Below, piece by piece: positions 25,652 through 40,600 of a stretch of 64,000 nt of DNA (position 1 is the stretch's first letter; every line of letters begins with the position of its first letter). The translations under genes and the position numbers were made by a program. The stretch is taken from positions 10,664,924 through 10,728,923 of the forward strand of contig NC_091023.1 in NCBI RefSeq assembly GCF_041296385.1. Reading direction: 5' to 3'. The notes under the pieces were generated by a model, which was not told where the DNA came from, did no database searches, and saw only the letters and a program-made list of their open reading frames with translations. The DNA is from Aphelocoma coerulescens. Taxonomy: Eukaryota > Chordata > Aves > Passeriformes > Corvidae.

Positions 25652-28600
25652 GTAAGACAGAGGGTTGGTCCAATTTACATATGTAAAATTAGTATGTATA
25701 GTTGCTATATAACAATAATTGTTAATTGTAGAAAGTGGATATGTATATTATCATGTCAGTAAGGTTATCCTATTTTTCAATTTAAGGCATGTACTCTGGG
25801 TGTGAACATTATGTAATTCATTTCGTGTTCTTGTGACTGACAGGGACTTTACCTGAGAACATGAAAATATCATCATCCTGGTATAATTGTGTTTTCTATG
25901 TAATATCACTGGTTAATTGAAGTCTGAACTCTGAATTTTCTCATGTCAGTAATGCTCATCAGGTGACTTCTAGAAAAGCCTATTAGTTTAAAATTACTCG
26001 TGCCTGTCTTTGGAGAGACTCTCTTAGTTTTCCTTCTGATAGCAACATTCAAAAACCTGATTGTGTTCTTTAGGAGATCAGTTTCAAGTCAATAAACTCC
26101 TTCTCTTTACAAAAGTCTGCAGTCAAGTGGAAAAGTGGATACTGCTTTTCTGGACAAGTAGGGGATTTCCTTGCTGTCAGTGGGACCTAGCCTTAGAAGG
26201 CAAGCCCTCTTTTTCAGCTTCTAAAAAAGCTGCTTCAGCACCTCTGAGGATTCCTTGTGATATCCTGGTTGGTATGAGTTGGAACATCCTGGGAGTTGCT
26301 CTTCTGGACCTCCAGATATTTTTCTGGTCACCCCCCTTTGGTAACAAGACATGCCCAGTTCTAGTATCAGCCTTTCGGGGGGCTGTAGAGTCCCTGAGTG
26401 CAGAATCTTTCCTTGAAGGGTTCAGCTGCCTGTGCCAGCCTTGATGTGTCCATGTCAAGACTTCTACTTGTTCGTTTTTCAAAGTTTTTTTCAGACCACT
26501 GTGAGCTTTGTCTTTAGAGGAACTTTTTCGTAGCACTTCCAGTAAGTTCTCTGAATTCATTCCATCATATCAGCTGGTGGTTGCATGATAAAACAGTTGC
26601 AGTCAGTTAGATATCAATGATTATTTACTGTGGCTAAAGGTGATTTATTTACTTTTTTTTCAGAACCAAGTGATTCTGAAGTGTGTGTAAGATGATTTTC
26701 CATTAATTCAGAATTTGAACCTACTGTTGAGCTTTACACATCTTTGGTTTTCAGTAGTGGCTTTCTTCAACTCACAGAACATTTTTTGAGTTCACTAATT
26801 TAGTCAATTATTTCCACTAGAACTCCCCTTTTGAATTGTGTTTGTATAGTTTTGAATACCTGAATAGCAACAGTGAGCAGGCACACTAAAAAGCAACTTA
26901 GATTTGGCTGTTACACAAATACGTAATTTTTATATCCTTTTTTTTCAAGTCACTGAAAAGTATCACTGAAAAAACAGAACTGTTTTTCTGGCATGCAGCA
27001 GTACGCTTTGTGGTGCTTTGAAATTTCAGGGTACTTCAAATTGTTTGCATTTCTTTATTATTTGTGCACAAGTACTTTTCATGTGATTTCTTCTTGTTTG
27101 CAGGAGTCTTATTTGCTTTGAAAGTTCTAAACAACCATTATAATCCAGGAAGAGTTAGCAGTTTCCTTGGATTGCCGATATCCAGTAAATATGCTTGTTG
27201 GGTGGAGCTGGTGGCTATTCACTTAATCTCCCCAGGGTAAGTGCATTTAATATTTCAAATAAAGGAGAAGAGATTTGGGCTGTCTGGAGTAGTTTGAAAT
27301 GTATCATGAAGTGTGAGTAGTGTTAGCTGGTATCCCAATGCAATGTTAGGGCTGCAGTCTGCTTTTTCCTTAAAAACCTCTACTTTGAGTACATCTCAAA
27401 ATAAAAATCTGAAATACTATTCCCAGAAGGTGTAACTGAGTATTAGAGGGAAGATAACAAAAGCTGATGGACAAGGAAAAGGGATGTACTTTTTCAACGA
27501 GGTAACTAAACTACTACACCATAGTGCCAAGGGCTTCATTAGCTGAGCAGCATTCCGCTGTTTGCTTGCCATTTCTGTCCTAGCCCACTCTGGCTTAGTC
27601 ACTTAAAATTTATGATAGAATTATCATCCAGAATTCTGCAAATTTTGTGCAGTGTCACTGTCCTGGTGTGCGGCTGGTCATCTCCCTCAGTTTCCTTGTG
27701 TGTTCTGTGCCAGAACAGTTCATTTGCCCCACCTCTGTGAGAGCAGGGCCTTGCTCTTCTTTGGCAGTTGATTTTTGTAATCCTATTTGCAAATCAGTTA
27801 TTTTCCTGTGTAATATTTTGTAACTGTGCATCACACTGGAGAATATGTGCAAAGTAAGACACAAAACCTATGAACTAGCAAATCACAGTTTATATGCAAT
27901 TTCCCACTTTTCAGAAAGATTAAAAAAAAAGAGCTCAGCAATACTGAGATGTTCCTTGTTAGATACTATGATATACAGATAGAAGATTTCCGAGAGCAGA
28001 AGGAGAATTCAAATATTGCTTAGGTTAAACACTGGTTTTATTGCTTTATGCCTGGCTGCTTGATTGACTGCAGCAAGGATTAAAGACAGAAGAATGCTCT
28101 GCCCAAATGCAGTTTTATTTGTGAGCTGCATGGCACTGTTACAAATATAAACCTGAAGCTTTCAGTGCATTAAAAACATTTTTCTGAAAAATATAAACTG
28201 TTGTTCTAGCTGAACATAGTTTTTATTTGGTGATATGTTTAACAATACTGTTTATTAGTAAAGAATAGTGAAAGAGTGTTATGTATGAAGTAAAACTGTA
28301 TCACACTGTTTACGGTAGAGGAAAAACATCATTTCAGAGATTGGTGCTGTTCTTTTTCAGTAACATTACTGTAGAAATGTCTTTGGGTAGAGAGTGGATA
28401 GGAAGTCCAGAAATAATATCAAAAAATAGTTCATAATTTCATGGAATTTTAGATTGCTGCCTCATTTAAACCTCTACAGTGACCTCTGCAGAGGGCAATT
28501 TCACAGCACTTAAATGATAATGGGGGCTACAGAAAACAAGTAGTGAGCTCCAGAAATTCATGTCCTAGAAGACAACATGTTTAATTAGTAACTGCCAACT

Positions 28601-31600
28601 GCCTTGCAATGAACCATAGCAATTGTAGCTCTCACAGTATTGCTCTTACAAGCTCATCTGTATGCTCAGGGCAAGCTGTAGTATTTGAAGTGTATGTTTA
28701 ACTGGTTCCTTTTGTAGATCAAGTTGCATAATTTAGTTTTGGATAGATAAGAGGTCAGTAATTGGGGCAGAATTCTGCCCAGTCAGAAAGCCATGCAGTA
28801 AATTTGGACCTGCCTTATTGAATGGACTGATGTAGCAGGTTCACTTGAGAATCCATAACCAATGGAAGATCCAAAAGTAATATTGAACCTATTGGAAACT
28901 TTGATTTGTGTTCTAGGAGAGGATTTAGTTTACTAGTGTTTAATTATTTTCTTTCTCATTAATGTTTTTGTTTTGGAAAAATTTTAAAGTGCATTCAGTA
29001 TCCTTCTAATCTTCACCTTCCATAAAGTAAGGGTATTGAGATGTAGGCTTTGCTTAGCAGTCCTTGGGATTATTTGCTTAATGGAAGAATATATATGTGA
29101 AAAGTTACTTTCTGTTTAATCCGTGCCTCTTCCAGAACTGGGCAGATATCTGAGGTGAATCAGTATCATGTTGGAGATTTCTAGAGTAGGTGATTTTTAA
29201 GTATTTTTAATTTTCTGAGGTCAGATATTTTCCAGGTGAGGCATGCATTTTTCATAAATCTGTTCCAGAAAAATCTATTTGGAAAATTAGTCCTTATAGA
29301 TACTTTATTTTGGTAACCACCTTTAACCTATAAATGTTCATATCAGCCTTTATGTGTTACTCTTATGAGAGTTGTTGGTTACTGATGAGAGAGAACTGCA
29401 ACTCTCCATGGCAGGATACAAGTTTGTGGTTAAGTAGGTGGCAAAAGAGTGAATTTGGATTTGGTCTTTACCTTCCTCTAGTGACATGTGCATTTTCCTG
29501 TCTCCTTTTACCACTGATGCACAGGAGTTGTTTTGGCTTGAGCGCTGGTGCCATCATCTGTGTAACTCCTGCGGATCACTGACCTGAATGTAAAAATTGA
29601 TGCAAACATTATACTTTGTACATTAAACAGAGGTTTCATTTCTACTTTATGAAGGAAAAAAGGCTCGTTTTAGCTCATATTATTTAATTTTTTTGACAGC
29701 CAGTATAAATGAGTTATTTCTAATTGCACATTGTAGGAAATTTCAACGTTTAGTGTTTTGGCTTCTGTAACTTCATAATAGAGACGAAAAATTTGCAAGT
29801 AGTGTTTACATCTGCTTAAATTCAGAAGATTTTCTCTTAATTTATGTTTAAACACAAAAGGGTTTAACTCTTTAACTTGAATGCTGAAAATTGATTTTTG
29901 AATTCATAGAGTACCCCATAGTCATGGCAATAAGTGGAGCAAATCTCCTTATTTACTATAAACGTATGTTTTTGGGTTGATTTCTCAAGAGACTCCAGAA
30001 CCTTTTCATTCTGTATACAAATGGTAGTGATATTTTTAAAAGAAATTGTTAGCATGCATGGAAAAGAATTTGGATCTCAGCATTTCAATTGTTCTTTCAA
30101 TTTTGAAGGCAGTGTGTGACAACGATTGCAGTGGATCTGCATTCATGCTTATCTCAGACTAATTGCAGGATTGCATTGATAAAAATGCAGTAGAAAGTAC
30201 TGTGTTTGTGCTTTCACTCAGAACTGTAAATGGTTTTGGTAAGATCTACCCAGACATGACAATGTAAGTTACTTTTTAAAGCTGAAAACCAGTTTACTCA
30301 TTTGGTAAGTGTTTAATTGCTGTTAGGGAAAGCATATCCTGTCCTTTAAACAAGCATTAAAATGGTCTCACCAATTAGTTTTTTCAGGATATTTGTTAAA
30401 TACTTTTCTGGAAATGTATTCCTCCCAATTTAAAGGTAGTTACAAAAATACTTGGCATTATATCCTTGCAGGCAGATAATTTCTCTGTGCTTGGTCTCAC
30501 TCAAGGACTTTCTCAGAGAAGTCTCAGGGACTTTCTCTTTACGACAAATTCTGCACTTTCCCTTTTGTATCCCTATGAAAAAAAGGCTCCCATTACTCAC
30601 AAGATTTTTTTATTTTCTAGGACTTCTTTTGCTGGGCATCTGGCTGGGATTCTTGTTGGATTGATGTACACTATGGGACCTCTGAAAAAGATCATGCAAG
30701 CCTGTGCAGGTATATAATTTTGTTGAATTTACAAAATCTGCATAAGAAACACTTTTTAAAAAAAAATTCAGTAAGTCTTGCATATAGAAATTCAGACCAT
30801 TCCAGCAAGTTTTTAGACAATTAAAGATATGTTCATTTTATTAATGCAAAAGAAAAACCTCAGTTCTTTTTCTTAAATGGGGATAAGAACAATTAAGAAT
30901 AAATGTGACTTTCAGATATTTTTATGTAGAGGAATAATACTTTTTACCCTTCTTTTTAAGTATTTATTTAGAGCATAATCTTTCAACGAAAGTGTCACCT
31001 CAAATGAAGTGTGGTGAGGCCATAAATACATGCCAGAATCAAATGTTTCCATCTTGATTTCTGCTGCTTGTGTCCATTCTAATGGAAGTCTCTACAGTTT
31101 GAAAAAGGTGGTGGGATGCTTAAGAAATTGTTACTGTAATTTCTCAAGCTTTCCAACAATGCATTATTACAGCTTTTCATATTGTAGAAATACTTATTTT
31201 TTAAAAAAGGTTGTATCTTTCGACATCTTTAGTCTTAAAAATTGTTTTAAATACAGCCCTGCAAACTTTTAAATGAGCACTCCCATAAATACCAGTGTTT
31301 TAATTGGAAGTCTAAGCCCTGGCACAAGAGCTGTGCTGGGGTTGGTTGGCAGAATATTTGGCTTTTTATGACTGACTACTTTATAGGTTGAGTACTTTAT
31401 TCATGATTGTTCCATCAAATTGAGCACAGATATGGTGTTTGTATAGTGGGGAATTATTTGTTCAAATGTGTGTGCTCTCTCTGGAGGTTTGTTCACAGTT
31501 TGGGTATAGTCTGTAAGTCATGTATGTTCAGCAGTTGGAAGGGATAAAAGGACACCAAAGCATCAGATTTCCTGCCTTGCTGGAGGGAACAGACGTCAGG

Positions 31601-34600
31601 TGTCCCATTAGTTAAAGGTTAACCTTGCCTGATTCTGTGCCATGGGGGAGCTACCTGATGACTATAGAACAGGCAAGCATCAGCTCAGCTTCCCGGGCAG
31701 CTTCAGCATCCTCCAGCCTTGGACTTGGCAAGATACAGCCCTGACTGGGTGACCTCCTCTGATCTCCTCACTAACCCTGCTCTGATTCAGAGTTGGACTG
31801 GGGACCTTCTGAGGTCCCTACCAAACTGACTTTCTCTGGGAGTCAGTGATAAACCTCATAGTACTGTTAGGAGAACCTGCCCTGCTGCTGTGTGGGTTGC
31901 TGTGTGATGGAGAGCTGCAGGTAGCTGTGTTCAGTACACAGGTCATTCTTTTTCTCCTGTGTAGCATAGCAAGAATAATGCAGTGTTGCTCCAGTCCTCA
32001 GTTTTCTGTGCATTAAACATTATTACTAATGGACACTCTCAGTGCAGAAATTTTTCATTATATGTCCTGGGGAGAATGTTACAGGTTGGTTTTTTTCTAG
32101 TCTACATAGATATTTTTTGAACATGGGACACTACTATAAAATCTGGAACAACATACAAGCTTGCAATAGTATATTCTCACACTGATGCCAAAACAATCCA
32201 TAGGTACCTGTGACTGATTTTCTGCTTGTATCTTATGAAACAGGCTCTTAAAGAAAGGGTACTTTAAATTTGAATTTTGTATTCTGTGAAGAAAATATGG
32301 TTGTTCTAACAGTTTATGCATTATTTGTTTATTTAGCTGGCATTTCTTTCTTCACTGAGCCTGACAGGCCAAGGGACTATTATTCAGGTAAGTGCTCTCA
32401 CCCACTTAACCAAAAGCTTATTCCAGCTTTAAAAATAGTTTTTGCTAATGATTAGAAAACCTATAGGAGAGCTATATAAATGGAAATATATATTGTATGC
32501 AAAATATTCTGCACATATATACTTGCTTAACTTATATTACTTCTCTGGGCATGTCTCACCTTTCCTCTTCAGGCAAGTGTGTGGATGGATTTTGTACAAG
32601 AGGCTTAAGCCTCGAATTAAGGTCATGACTTCCTAAAATGCTGCCTCAGGGAAATACTATCCCTTTTGCACAAGGTGTAGCAGTGGGAAAACTGTGTCTA
32701 CTGTTTTGTACATGGGTAAATCTGCCCTCATCTGGCAGATTTATCTGTTCCATTCTAGGGTGGTTTTTCTCCTTCTGACAAGGATCTTCTTCCTTTGAAC
32801 ACTCTTTGTAAATGAAGTAATTTACATGCAAAAAGCCCCTCCTCACCAGACTGAATTTAGGCCATCTTCAGTTTATAGATGGATAGTTGGAGTACTGGCA
32901 CACTGAGCAGAGCATATTTGATTCACTTCTCCTGCAGAACACTGAGTCATTGCATGTGGAGTGTACAGAAATAATAGGTGGAGTCCTTGTCTGTGAGGGC
33001 CAGGAGAGGCTGGGAGAAGGGCTCTGTGTGTTGTGTCTGTGCTAAGGGATGCATATCCTGGCATCTCTTATCTCCTGCAGTGATTTATGCTCTTTCCTAG
33101 GCATCTGCTGGAAGAACAGGATAAATACATAGTGATAACTCTCTCAAATATCTGCCAGTGTGCAGTGGCTTGTGGCTTAAAGATGTTCTCAGCAGAAAGT
33201 TTTATGGGGAATTTTGTCTTTAATAGCCTGTGGTAGATCCTTCTTTCATCAATTTGTCAAAAACACTTTGAATCGACAGGAACATTTTTAACACCTACAT
33301 TGTCGCAAAAGACTCACAGTTTGTTTCCTGGTTTAGAATCTGCCATTTTTTGGTTTGGTTTGAACCTGCTAACTGCTAATTTCATTTGATACACATTAAT
33401 TCTTCTTTGGAGAGGGAGGCTAAACCTTCATTCTTTGTGTACTTCCTTTCTTAGTGGTTTTTTAGGCTTCAGTCCTATACTCAGAATGGTCATCTTTTCC
33501 CTCCATTTGGAAAGTTGGAGTCTGTCCGGTTGCTTATAAATTTTTTTTTTCACACATTTGATCATTCTTACTGTTCTCTGATGTTTAGTCATGCAGGATT
33601 TTTTATTTTGTGTTATCTTTTGTAATTGAGATGTGCTTACTTTGAGCCAAGTTTATAGCTGCTTTTATTCTCCCTGATGGATTTTGTCTTCCATGATCTA
33701 TCTCCAATTATATTATTACATTTAATAATTCCCACAAGCTGGATTCTGGGCCCTTGAATATTTTTGAAACATTTGTTTTGTAGTTCCTAAACAAAAGATC
33801 TTAGCCTGCTTTCCTCAACAACAGCAATGGGGATTGTTCCAACTTAAAAGTATATTTACCCAGGATTTTTATTACTCTAATTTACTCTCAAGTCAAAAAC
33901 CATTTCATTTAAGGGCCAGTAAAGAAATAAAACAGAATTACTTCTGTGAAGTGAAATGAGAGGTGAACACAGCATGGGAAGCAACCACAGGTTACCTGTT
34001 CCCATGGCTGGCAATCTCAGCCCAGTTAAAGGTGTTCACCCAGCTACAGGTGCTGCCCAGCCCAGCTGCTCACAGATAGTGAACCTTCCTTCAGTATCCC
34101 AGAGTAGCAGGGTGGATGGGAACTCAAAAGATTTATATTGGAAAAAGTACTTTAATAGCAAATGAAGATAAGAATTTGTACTTGACGTTTAAACTCTGTG
34201 ATCTGTTACAGCCACTGTACAAACACCAGCTGCTGAGAGCTTGGGTGGGTGTACAAGACCACCCTTGTGAAGGAGGAGCAGATAGATTCTGAATAACCAT
34301 TCTGTTTGCTTTTCCAGCTCTTTTTGAGCAGGGAAAATGGAAGAGATTTCATGTAGTAGATCTGCCATGATGGAGAGGGGGAAAAAAATGATTTAGTATG
34401 CTGACAAGTAAGTCTGGGGTTTTTTGCATGTTTTCAGCAGCCCCCAAAAGCTGTTACTTTGTGTTCTTTTGGACAAAAGAGAGATGGAGAGAGTTAACCT
34501 GAATTATCCTGTCTTCCAAGTTTGCCTTTAGATATAACCATTTAATTTTTTCTTTGTACTAAATTCATTTGTCTAAAATGACTTACAACTGCAGTTAAGA

Positions 34601-37600
34601 AAATATGTATTTGCTATGTTCATTTCCTGTTCATATACTTTGTCTTTCATCGTATTTGCAGAAGTCTTAATGGAAGATTTAACCTTTTGCTTGATGTATG
34701 ATATGTGGAATAAATTTGGCCATCTGTGAATTAAGAAAACTCGATCTAGTGTCATAGGCTAATGATGCATATCTTGATTAGTTTTTCACTCTCTGGCATT
34801 GCTGTGTTATTACTGTGTGCCTCTAAATACCAATTTAAATAGAAAAATAAATGTTTATTTCAGAACAGATTTCCTGAGACAGTACAAGGAAATAGCTTTA
34901 GAAGAAAAAAGGTTTTAAGTATATTTATATTTATTTATATTTAGTATTTAGTAGCTGAATTAGGTTTTCTCTAAGTACAGTTCATGAATAAAGTATTAAG
35001 ACATTTATTTTGATTAATAGGAACACCTTGAACATGTCAATGTTACCAAACTGTGTCTTGTTTTAAAATAAAAGATTACAGCACGTACAACTTGCTGGCA
35101 GTGTGAAACATAAAAAATAGAAAAAACTACAACAATAGAACAAACCTAAAATACAGCATCCTTTTGCTTTCATCAGATAATTTCATGACTTTAGTACCAG
35201 GATTTTACACTCTTCATGCATGCAGTTTTGAAGCCTCCAGAAAATAAATTTATAGCTGAGAAAATTTTCATTCAGATTAACATAAAGCAGAGGACAGTGA
35301 CAGGAGTATGTGAAGATTGCATCAGACGTGTATAGACGAAACAGCTGCATGCTGTCCCTCAGTCAGATTTCACTGCAGGTGTATGCAAAATCTCCTAATC
35401 TCAGTTGTATGTTCCAAGACAAAAAAAAATTGGAAACAGACAGAATGTGTGTGTATAATGTATACATGTATACATACATCTGTGTACACATACATGTGTA
35501 TATAAAATCAATGTGGGGACATTTGCAAATACAGAGGAATATATATAATTCTATGTAGAATTTTGTGCAGTTACTCTGTTCAGTTTTTCCTGCTTTTCAT
35601 GTATAACTTTCAAGACAGAGTATTGCTGGTTTTATTTGTCTAAAGGTTCTAGAGCTCAGAATATTTTTATTTACCACAATCGTTTTTAAAAAGAAATTAT
35701 TTATTTGTCCTCACTTTGTCATCTGTATTTGTTATTAACCACAGAAACTTCACAAGTTTCAGCTGGAATTGATAGAAACAATGAGAGAAAACAAGACTAT
35801 CATTGAAGTTAATAATCTGAAGAAAAAGGAAGTGGCCTGCTGTACTTGTTTCATGCAAAAATATTTTTCTTTCCTAAAAACTTTCCTAATTTTGAAAAAC
35901 CTTTGTATAATTTTCTGTCTGTTGGAAGAAACTGGCAACCTTTCTGTACTTTGGTTCTTCAAAATCCCTTCTTCAGCTGTGTGGAAATTAAAATATCACA
36001 AAAGCTTTGTATTTTGAAAATACAAAAATGGAATAGAAAAATGAGCCTTTTCTCCATAGTTTCCCTCAGTTGAAAGGGGGACTTTTTTCCATAATTTTTC
36101 TCAGCTTAAGTTTTCTGTGCTCAGGCAAGATCAGATTGTTAACAGGAAGAGAGTCTTGCTCAATTCTCTAGCCAAGTAATTTTTTTCCCTTTTGAATCCC
36201 GTGTGTTTGGGTGGATAATGGCTTGTGCTTGTTTTTGGCCAGCTTTGCAAATGGCCAGAAGTGGTTGGTTGCCAGCAGTGCAGCAGCAGTGAGTGTGGCA
36301 CTGGCGAGATCTGTGCTGTGGTGGCTTTTTGCAGGGCAGATTTAGCTGTGCGATTGCACAACATGAGCTGTATACAGCACTGCAAGAATTTGCAGGAATC
36401 TTTCCCCATGACTTCTCTAGATCCAAAGGTGACTGAAATTTATGATGACATTGGTTTAGGCACTGGGGGAAAGGGAAAGAGACGTGGGGAGAAAAAGCCT
36501 CAACCATACCTGTTTTGTAGTGATACCAGTAAGGTGTCCAAGTATTGACAACTAAATGTTAAAACGAGATGATGAAAACTGTCTTTCAATTTGTGTGAAA
36601 CTTTTTAATAATAGCAATTCTGTGACACTTAGTATAACAATTGTAAAAAATTGAGATACTTGATCCACCTTTTTTCTGCTGTTCTTTTCTCTCCCGTTGC
36701 CATGCTGTGGCTTTGTAAATTAGAAGTTAATTCATGGCATATATTGTATAAATAATTGAACCCTAATAAATTTTTTCTTTCCCAAATTAAAGTAATTTGT
36801 GGAAGAAAGATAGGAAGAAGATAATATCTGATTTCACACTTCCTGAGTAGCAGTAATCTATTTTATTTTTTGATTTATTTTACAGACTATTATGGCTATT
36901 ATCCAGATTATCAATACAGAGCTCCAAGGAGCTACTTTGATTATACGGGTGGGCTTACTGAAGAAGAACAGCTTGAAAGAGCAGTGCTAAACAGTCTTAA
37001 TGAAAGAGGTAGGAATTTTGCTGCATTTTTATCTCCTAAGTTGTGATTCATACTGAAAGGGACTCAGGAGGGAAAACAAAATATATTCCTCATGACTTAT
37101 TTTTGGACATATCTTGTAATTTTGGGAAGGAATGGGTATAAAAGGAGCTTTACTGTAAAGGATACTGACTATTTTACTGTCTTTTTAAGATGATATTTTG
37201 CATTATTTTTAACATGGCGTTTGAGAAAGAAATCCTTCAAAGCTTTTAATATTAAGCAGTTTGAGATGTTACTTGCAAGAATGAGCCATGTGTAGAGTTT
37301 TTTTTGAAACTACCAAGAGAACAGAATACAAGTAACAATGATAAGATTATGATAATATAAGTAGACGGTATGCACTTTAAAAGCCTTTATGTATCAATGT
37401 GAATCACCTGCAACTTTCATTCGTAGCCTTAAATAATCTACAACACTCCAGGCAAGTATGTATTTTTTGTCTGCTTGTTTTTGAACAAAGGTAAGTTTTG
37501 TGCTGTAAGAGAGTATGTGTCTTTTTGGAGAATGTCCTTACATGAAATGCAAGAATGAATTGCAATAGTACGACACTAGAGATTGCTGTGGCAAACCAAG

Positions 37601-40600
37601 TTTCACTTTTAACTTCCTTGCCAACAGCAGCATTTCTTAACACTCTGGTAGTGCCTGGTGTGAGTGCTTGTTACAGTTTTTAAGCCTCACAGGCAAGTGA
37701 AGCAGGAAGAGGTATCATTGTATATTGTTTTCAGTATAATTTGGTGTGATCAATTATATAAAGATCTTTATTTTGCACCTCTTTCTCCTACCTGCTGGAG
37801 CACTTTGGTTTGGAAAAGCAAGATTTAAGATTTGAGCTCTCAAAATACTTCCTTAAACAAGCTGTGTAAAGGTTCTGTTTGCCTATGGGCAGATGTCCCA
37901 TTAACAAAGAACGTGATATAGAACATGTCATTGATCACACCTGTTTTAGGGACACAAAGGATGAGATGAAATTTAGTGTGCTAATGGGCAATTAGGATAT
38001 TCTTCACTGTCAGTTGGTTTGAAAAATAATTAGCTTGAATGAGCACTATCCTTTGAACACAATACAATTTCCCTAAAGCATGAACATTCAGAGGTTCTTG
38101 CAATTACATGGATGATGAAACAGGTACTTAATGTGACAAAAAATACATAAAGTAATTTGGAATAGGTTGTAATAGCAGGTACCACAATCAATGTAGGGGT
38201 CTCTTAGTAATTTTTTCCCCCCAACTATGACATTTAAACCATCTCAGTTGCTCTGTAACTTGGACAACAGAGTACTCCAATAATTTCAATTGATCATGAA
38301 TATTTTTTTCATCCTTAGTTGGACAAGTACATTTATTATGGCTTTTAGACCACAAAATGTGCCATTATGGATTTAGAATGTTGATCTGTTCTTATAAATG
38401 GCTGTGATCGTATCCTGCTAAGCTAATAAAAGAACCAATGACATAATACAGAATTTCCTGGTATCAGCTGTTGTCCACAACTGAAAACTAATTTGTATTA
38501 AGACATGCATTGAATTTAAGCTCAGTAGATACTGTTCTCTAAACTCATACATGGGTTATCTAAACCCACCCTAAAGATACAGAATTTCTATTTATTCCAC
38601 ATTCAGGCATTCCTGAACTGCAGATCTGTTTTTATGCAGTATCCTGGAAATTTCTATTATAATAAAAATTAGAGTCTAGTGCAAGAAAAGAATTTGCTAG
38701 GCTTGTTTAAGATCTATGGAGGCATCAACTTAAGACTATCAACTATTTTAGTGATTTAGATCTATTTGCTGAAAGGAACTGCTACTTATATTTTTTCCAT
38801 TCCCAGTTGTAGTTATGTTGTTGCCTCAAACAAGAAACCATTTAAACAACATTAATTGGTTTTCTCTCCAGAGTTTGTTGGTTTAGTTTGGTTTGGGTTT
38901 TTTTTTAATTTTTATTGTTATTCTTGTAATTTTATATTGGTTTCAAATTGCAATAATTCTTCCTTTAAGAAAATAATTTTGATTTTAAAAAGTCATGGCC
39001 TCTGATATTTAAACTCCTTTTACTATGAAGCTCAAATATATGGCTGACATTTTTGTTTAATACTGGCATTACTAGCCACCCTTAATGTAACCCCAGTATA
39101 ACCAAGTCTCTGATCTATTGTTTGTTTGCTGTTCTGCTCAGAAGAAATATCTTGATTAGTGTGGGATGTGGGTTTGGATTTTTGTTGTGGTGGGTGTTGG
39201 GGTTTTTGGTGAGTTGAGCTTCTCAGTGTCTGACTTTCAGTGTTAATAATGTTAAGAATCCTTTGCAAGCTCGTGTTTTTGCACAAAAGACTAAGCTTTG
39301 TAAACATGAAGCTGATAATCTTTATCGTTTGTGATTATAGCGAAATACCTACAAGTATCAGATATAGATGTTCCTCTTAAATTTTATCATGAACTGTCTA
39401 TGCATTTCTTTGCTTTTAATTTAAAACTAAATAAATACCTTTCCACTCAAAAGCTTCTCGATGGCCAGGTACGGGCCAGTCAGAGTCATTTGGAGCAGTT
39501 AGGAAATACCTGAGCATCTGGCTTACCTGTTCTCTGGAAGGGTTCCCATTTCTGTTTGCTGCTACTGAGACAGGACTTTTTATTGTAGTCTTTGACATGT
39601 GCCCAGTCCATGGAAGATTGTAGTATAAGAATGGAACTTATGTGCTGAAACTGGAGAAATGCTGAATATTTTTTTCTGATCAGTGTTTATCTGTTCTTTC
39701 TGCAATTATAGAAATGCCAATCATTGCACTTGAATGTGGTGGTTTTCTGCAGAAATACCTTAGAACAGATTATGTCCTCAAATATGCAGTGCATTGTATC
39801 AGATTAAAATACATTTCATAAAGTCATATCCTAGGACTTAGGCTTTGAGAATTAGATGCAACTTTTGTGATGGGTTTCCTTTTGTTTGGTTTTTTTTGCA
39901 ATTTAGACTATGGTACCCAACACACCTCTTGGAAAACCCACTGAGTAGACCTCATGTTCTAAATACCTTTCTAAAATGGCAACTGCTCTATGATCCTGAT
40001 CACCAACACTTTCTTAAGCAAATTTCTGGGAAAATAAATCAATGAATTTTTATCATTGCGCATGGAAAGTTTTGGTACCAATGTAAGAAGCAGACCACTT
40101 GCAGCAAGAAGCGTAGTCAGAATTATTTTACAAATATTTAATGAATTTTCTTCTATCTGTCTCTTCATAAATACAGTGGTTGATGTGGAATAAGAGGTTT
40201 GCTGAAAATTAGAACCAAAAAACTCCCAGTTCTCTTTACAATAGTGATCAAAGTTCACCAAAAAAGTAAGATGCACTACTGAGCCTCTCACCATGGGTTT
40301 CTCTTTCAAACCAGTACCACAACCAGTTAGCACCTCTGAAATACTGTGGGGTAAAGACCAGTTCTGTAAAGCAGGTATTTTTGGAAATACTGCCTAAGTT
40401 GGCTTCCTTTGCCCTTTAGGCCACAAGTTGACAGTGACATAGTTCGTGACATAGGTTCTTGCTATTGCTACAACAGATTTAGAGATAAGAATTTATTCAG
40501 ATTTTCATTATGAATTGTATACAGAATGCTGAGTACTTTTTTCTGGGAGTTCCTAACTATGCAAATACACTTGTAGGTACTGCTAGTTCTTTTGGATGGT

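Noticed and set aside
26061..26444. 127-codon frames on both strands in RHBDD1 intron 2
   Set aside because: No protein family is recognised, and the known RHBDD1 frame skips this region with good splice sites on both sides.
30452..30717. Open frames extending RHBDD1's FAGHLAG exon leftward
   Set aside because: The leftward extension lies before a TAG acceptor and is intron sequence; only 30,621-30,709 joins in frame.
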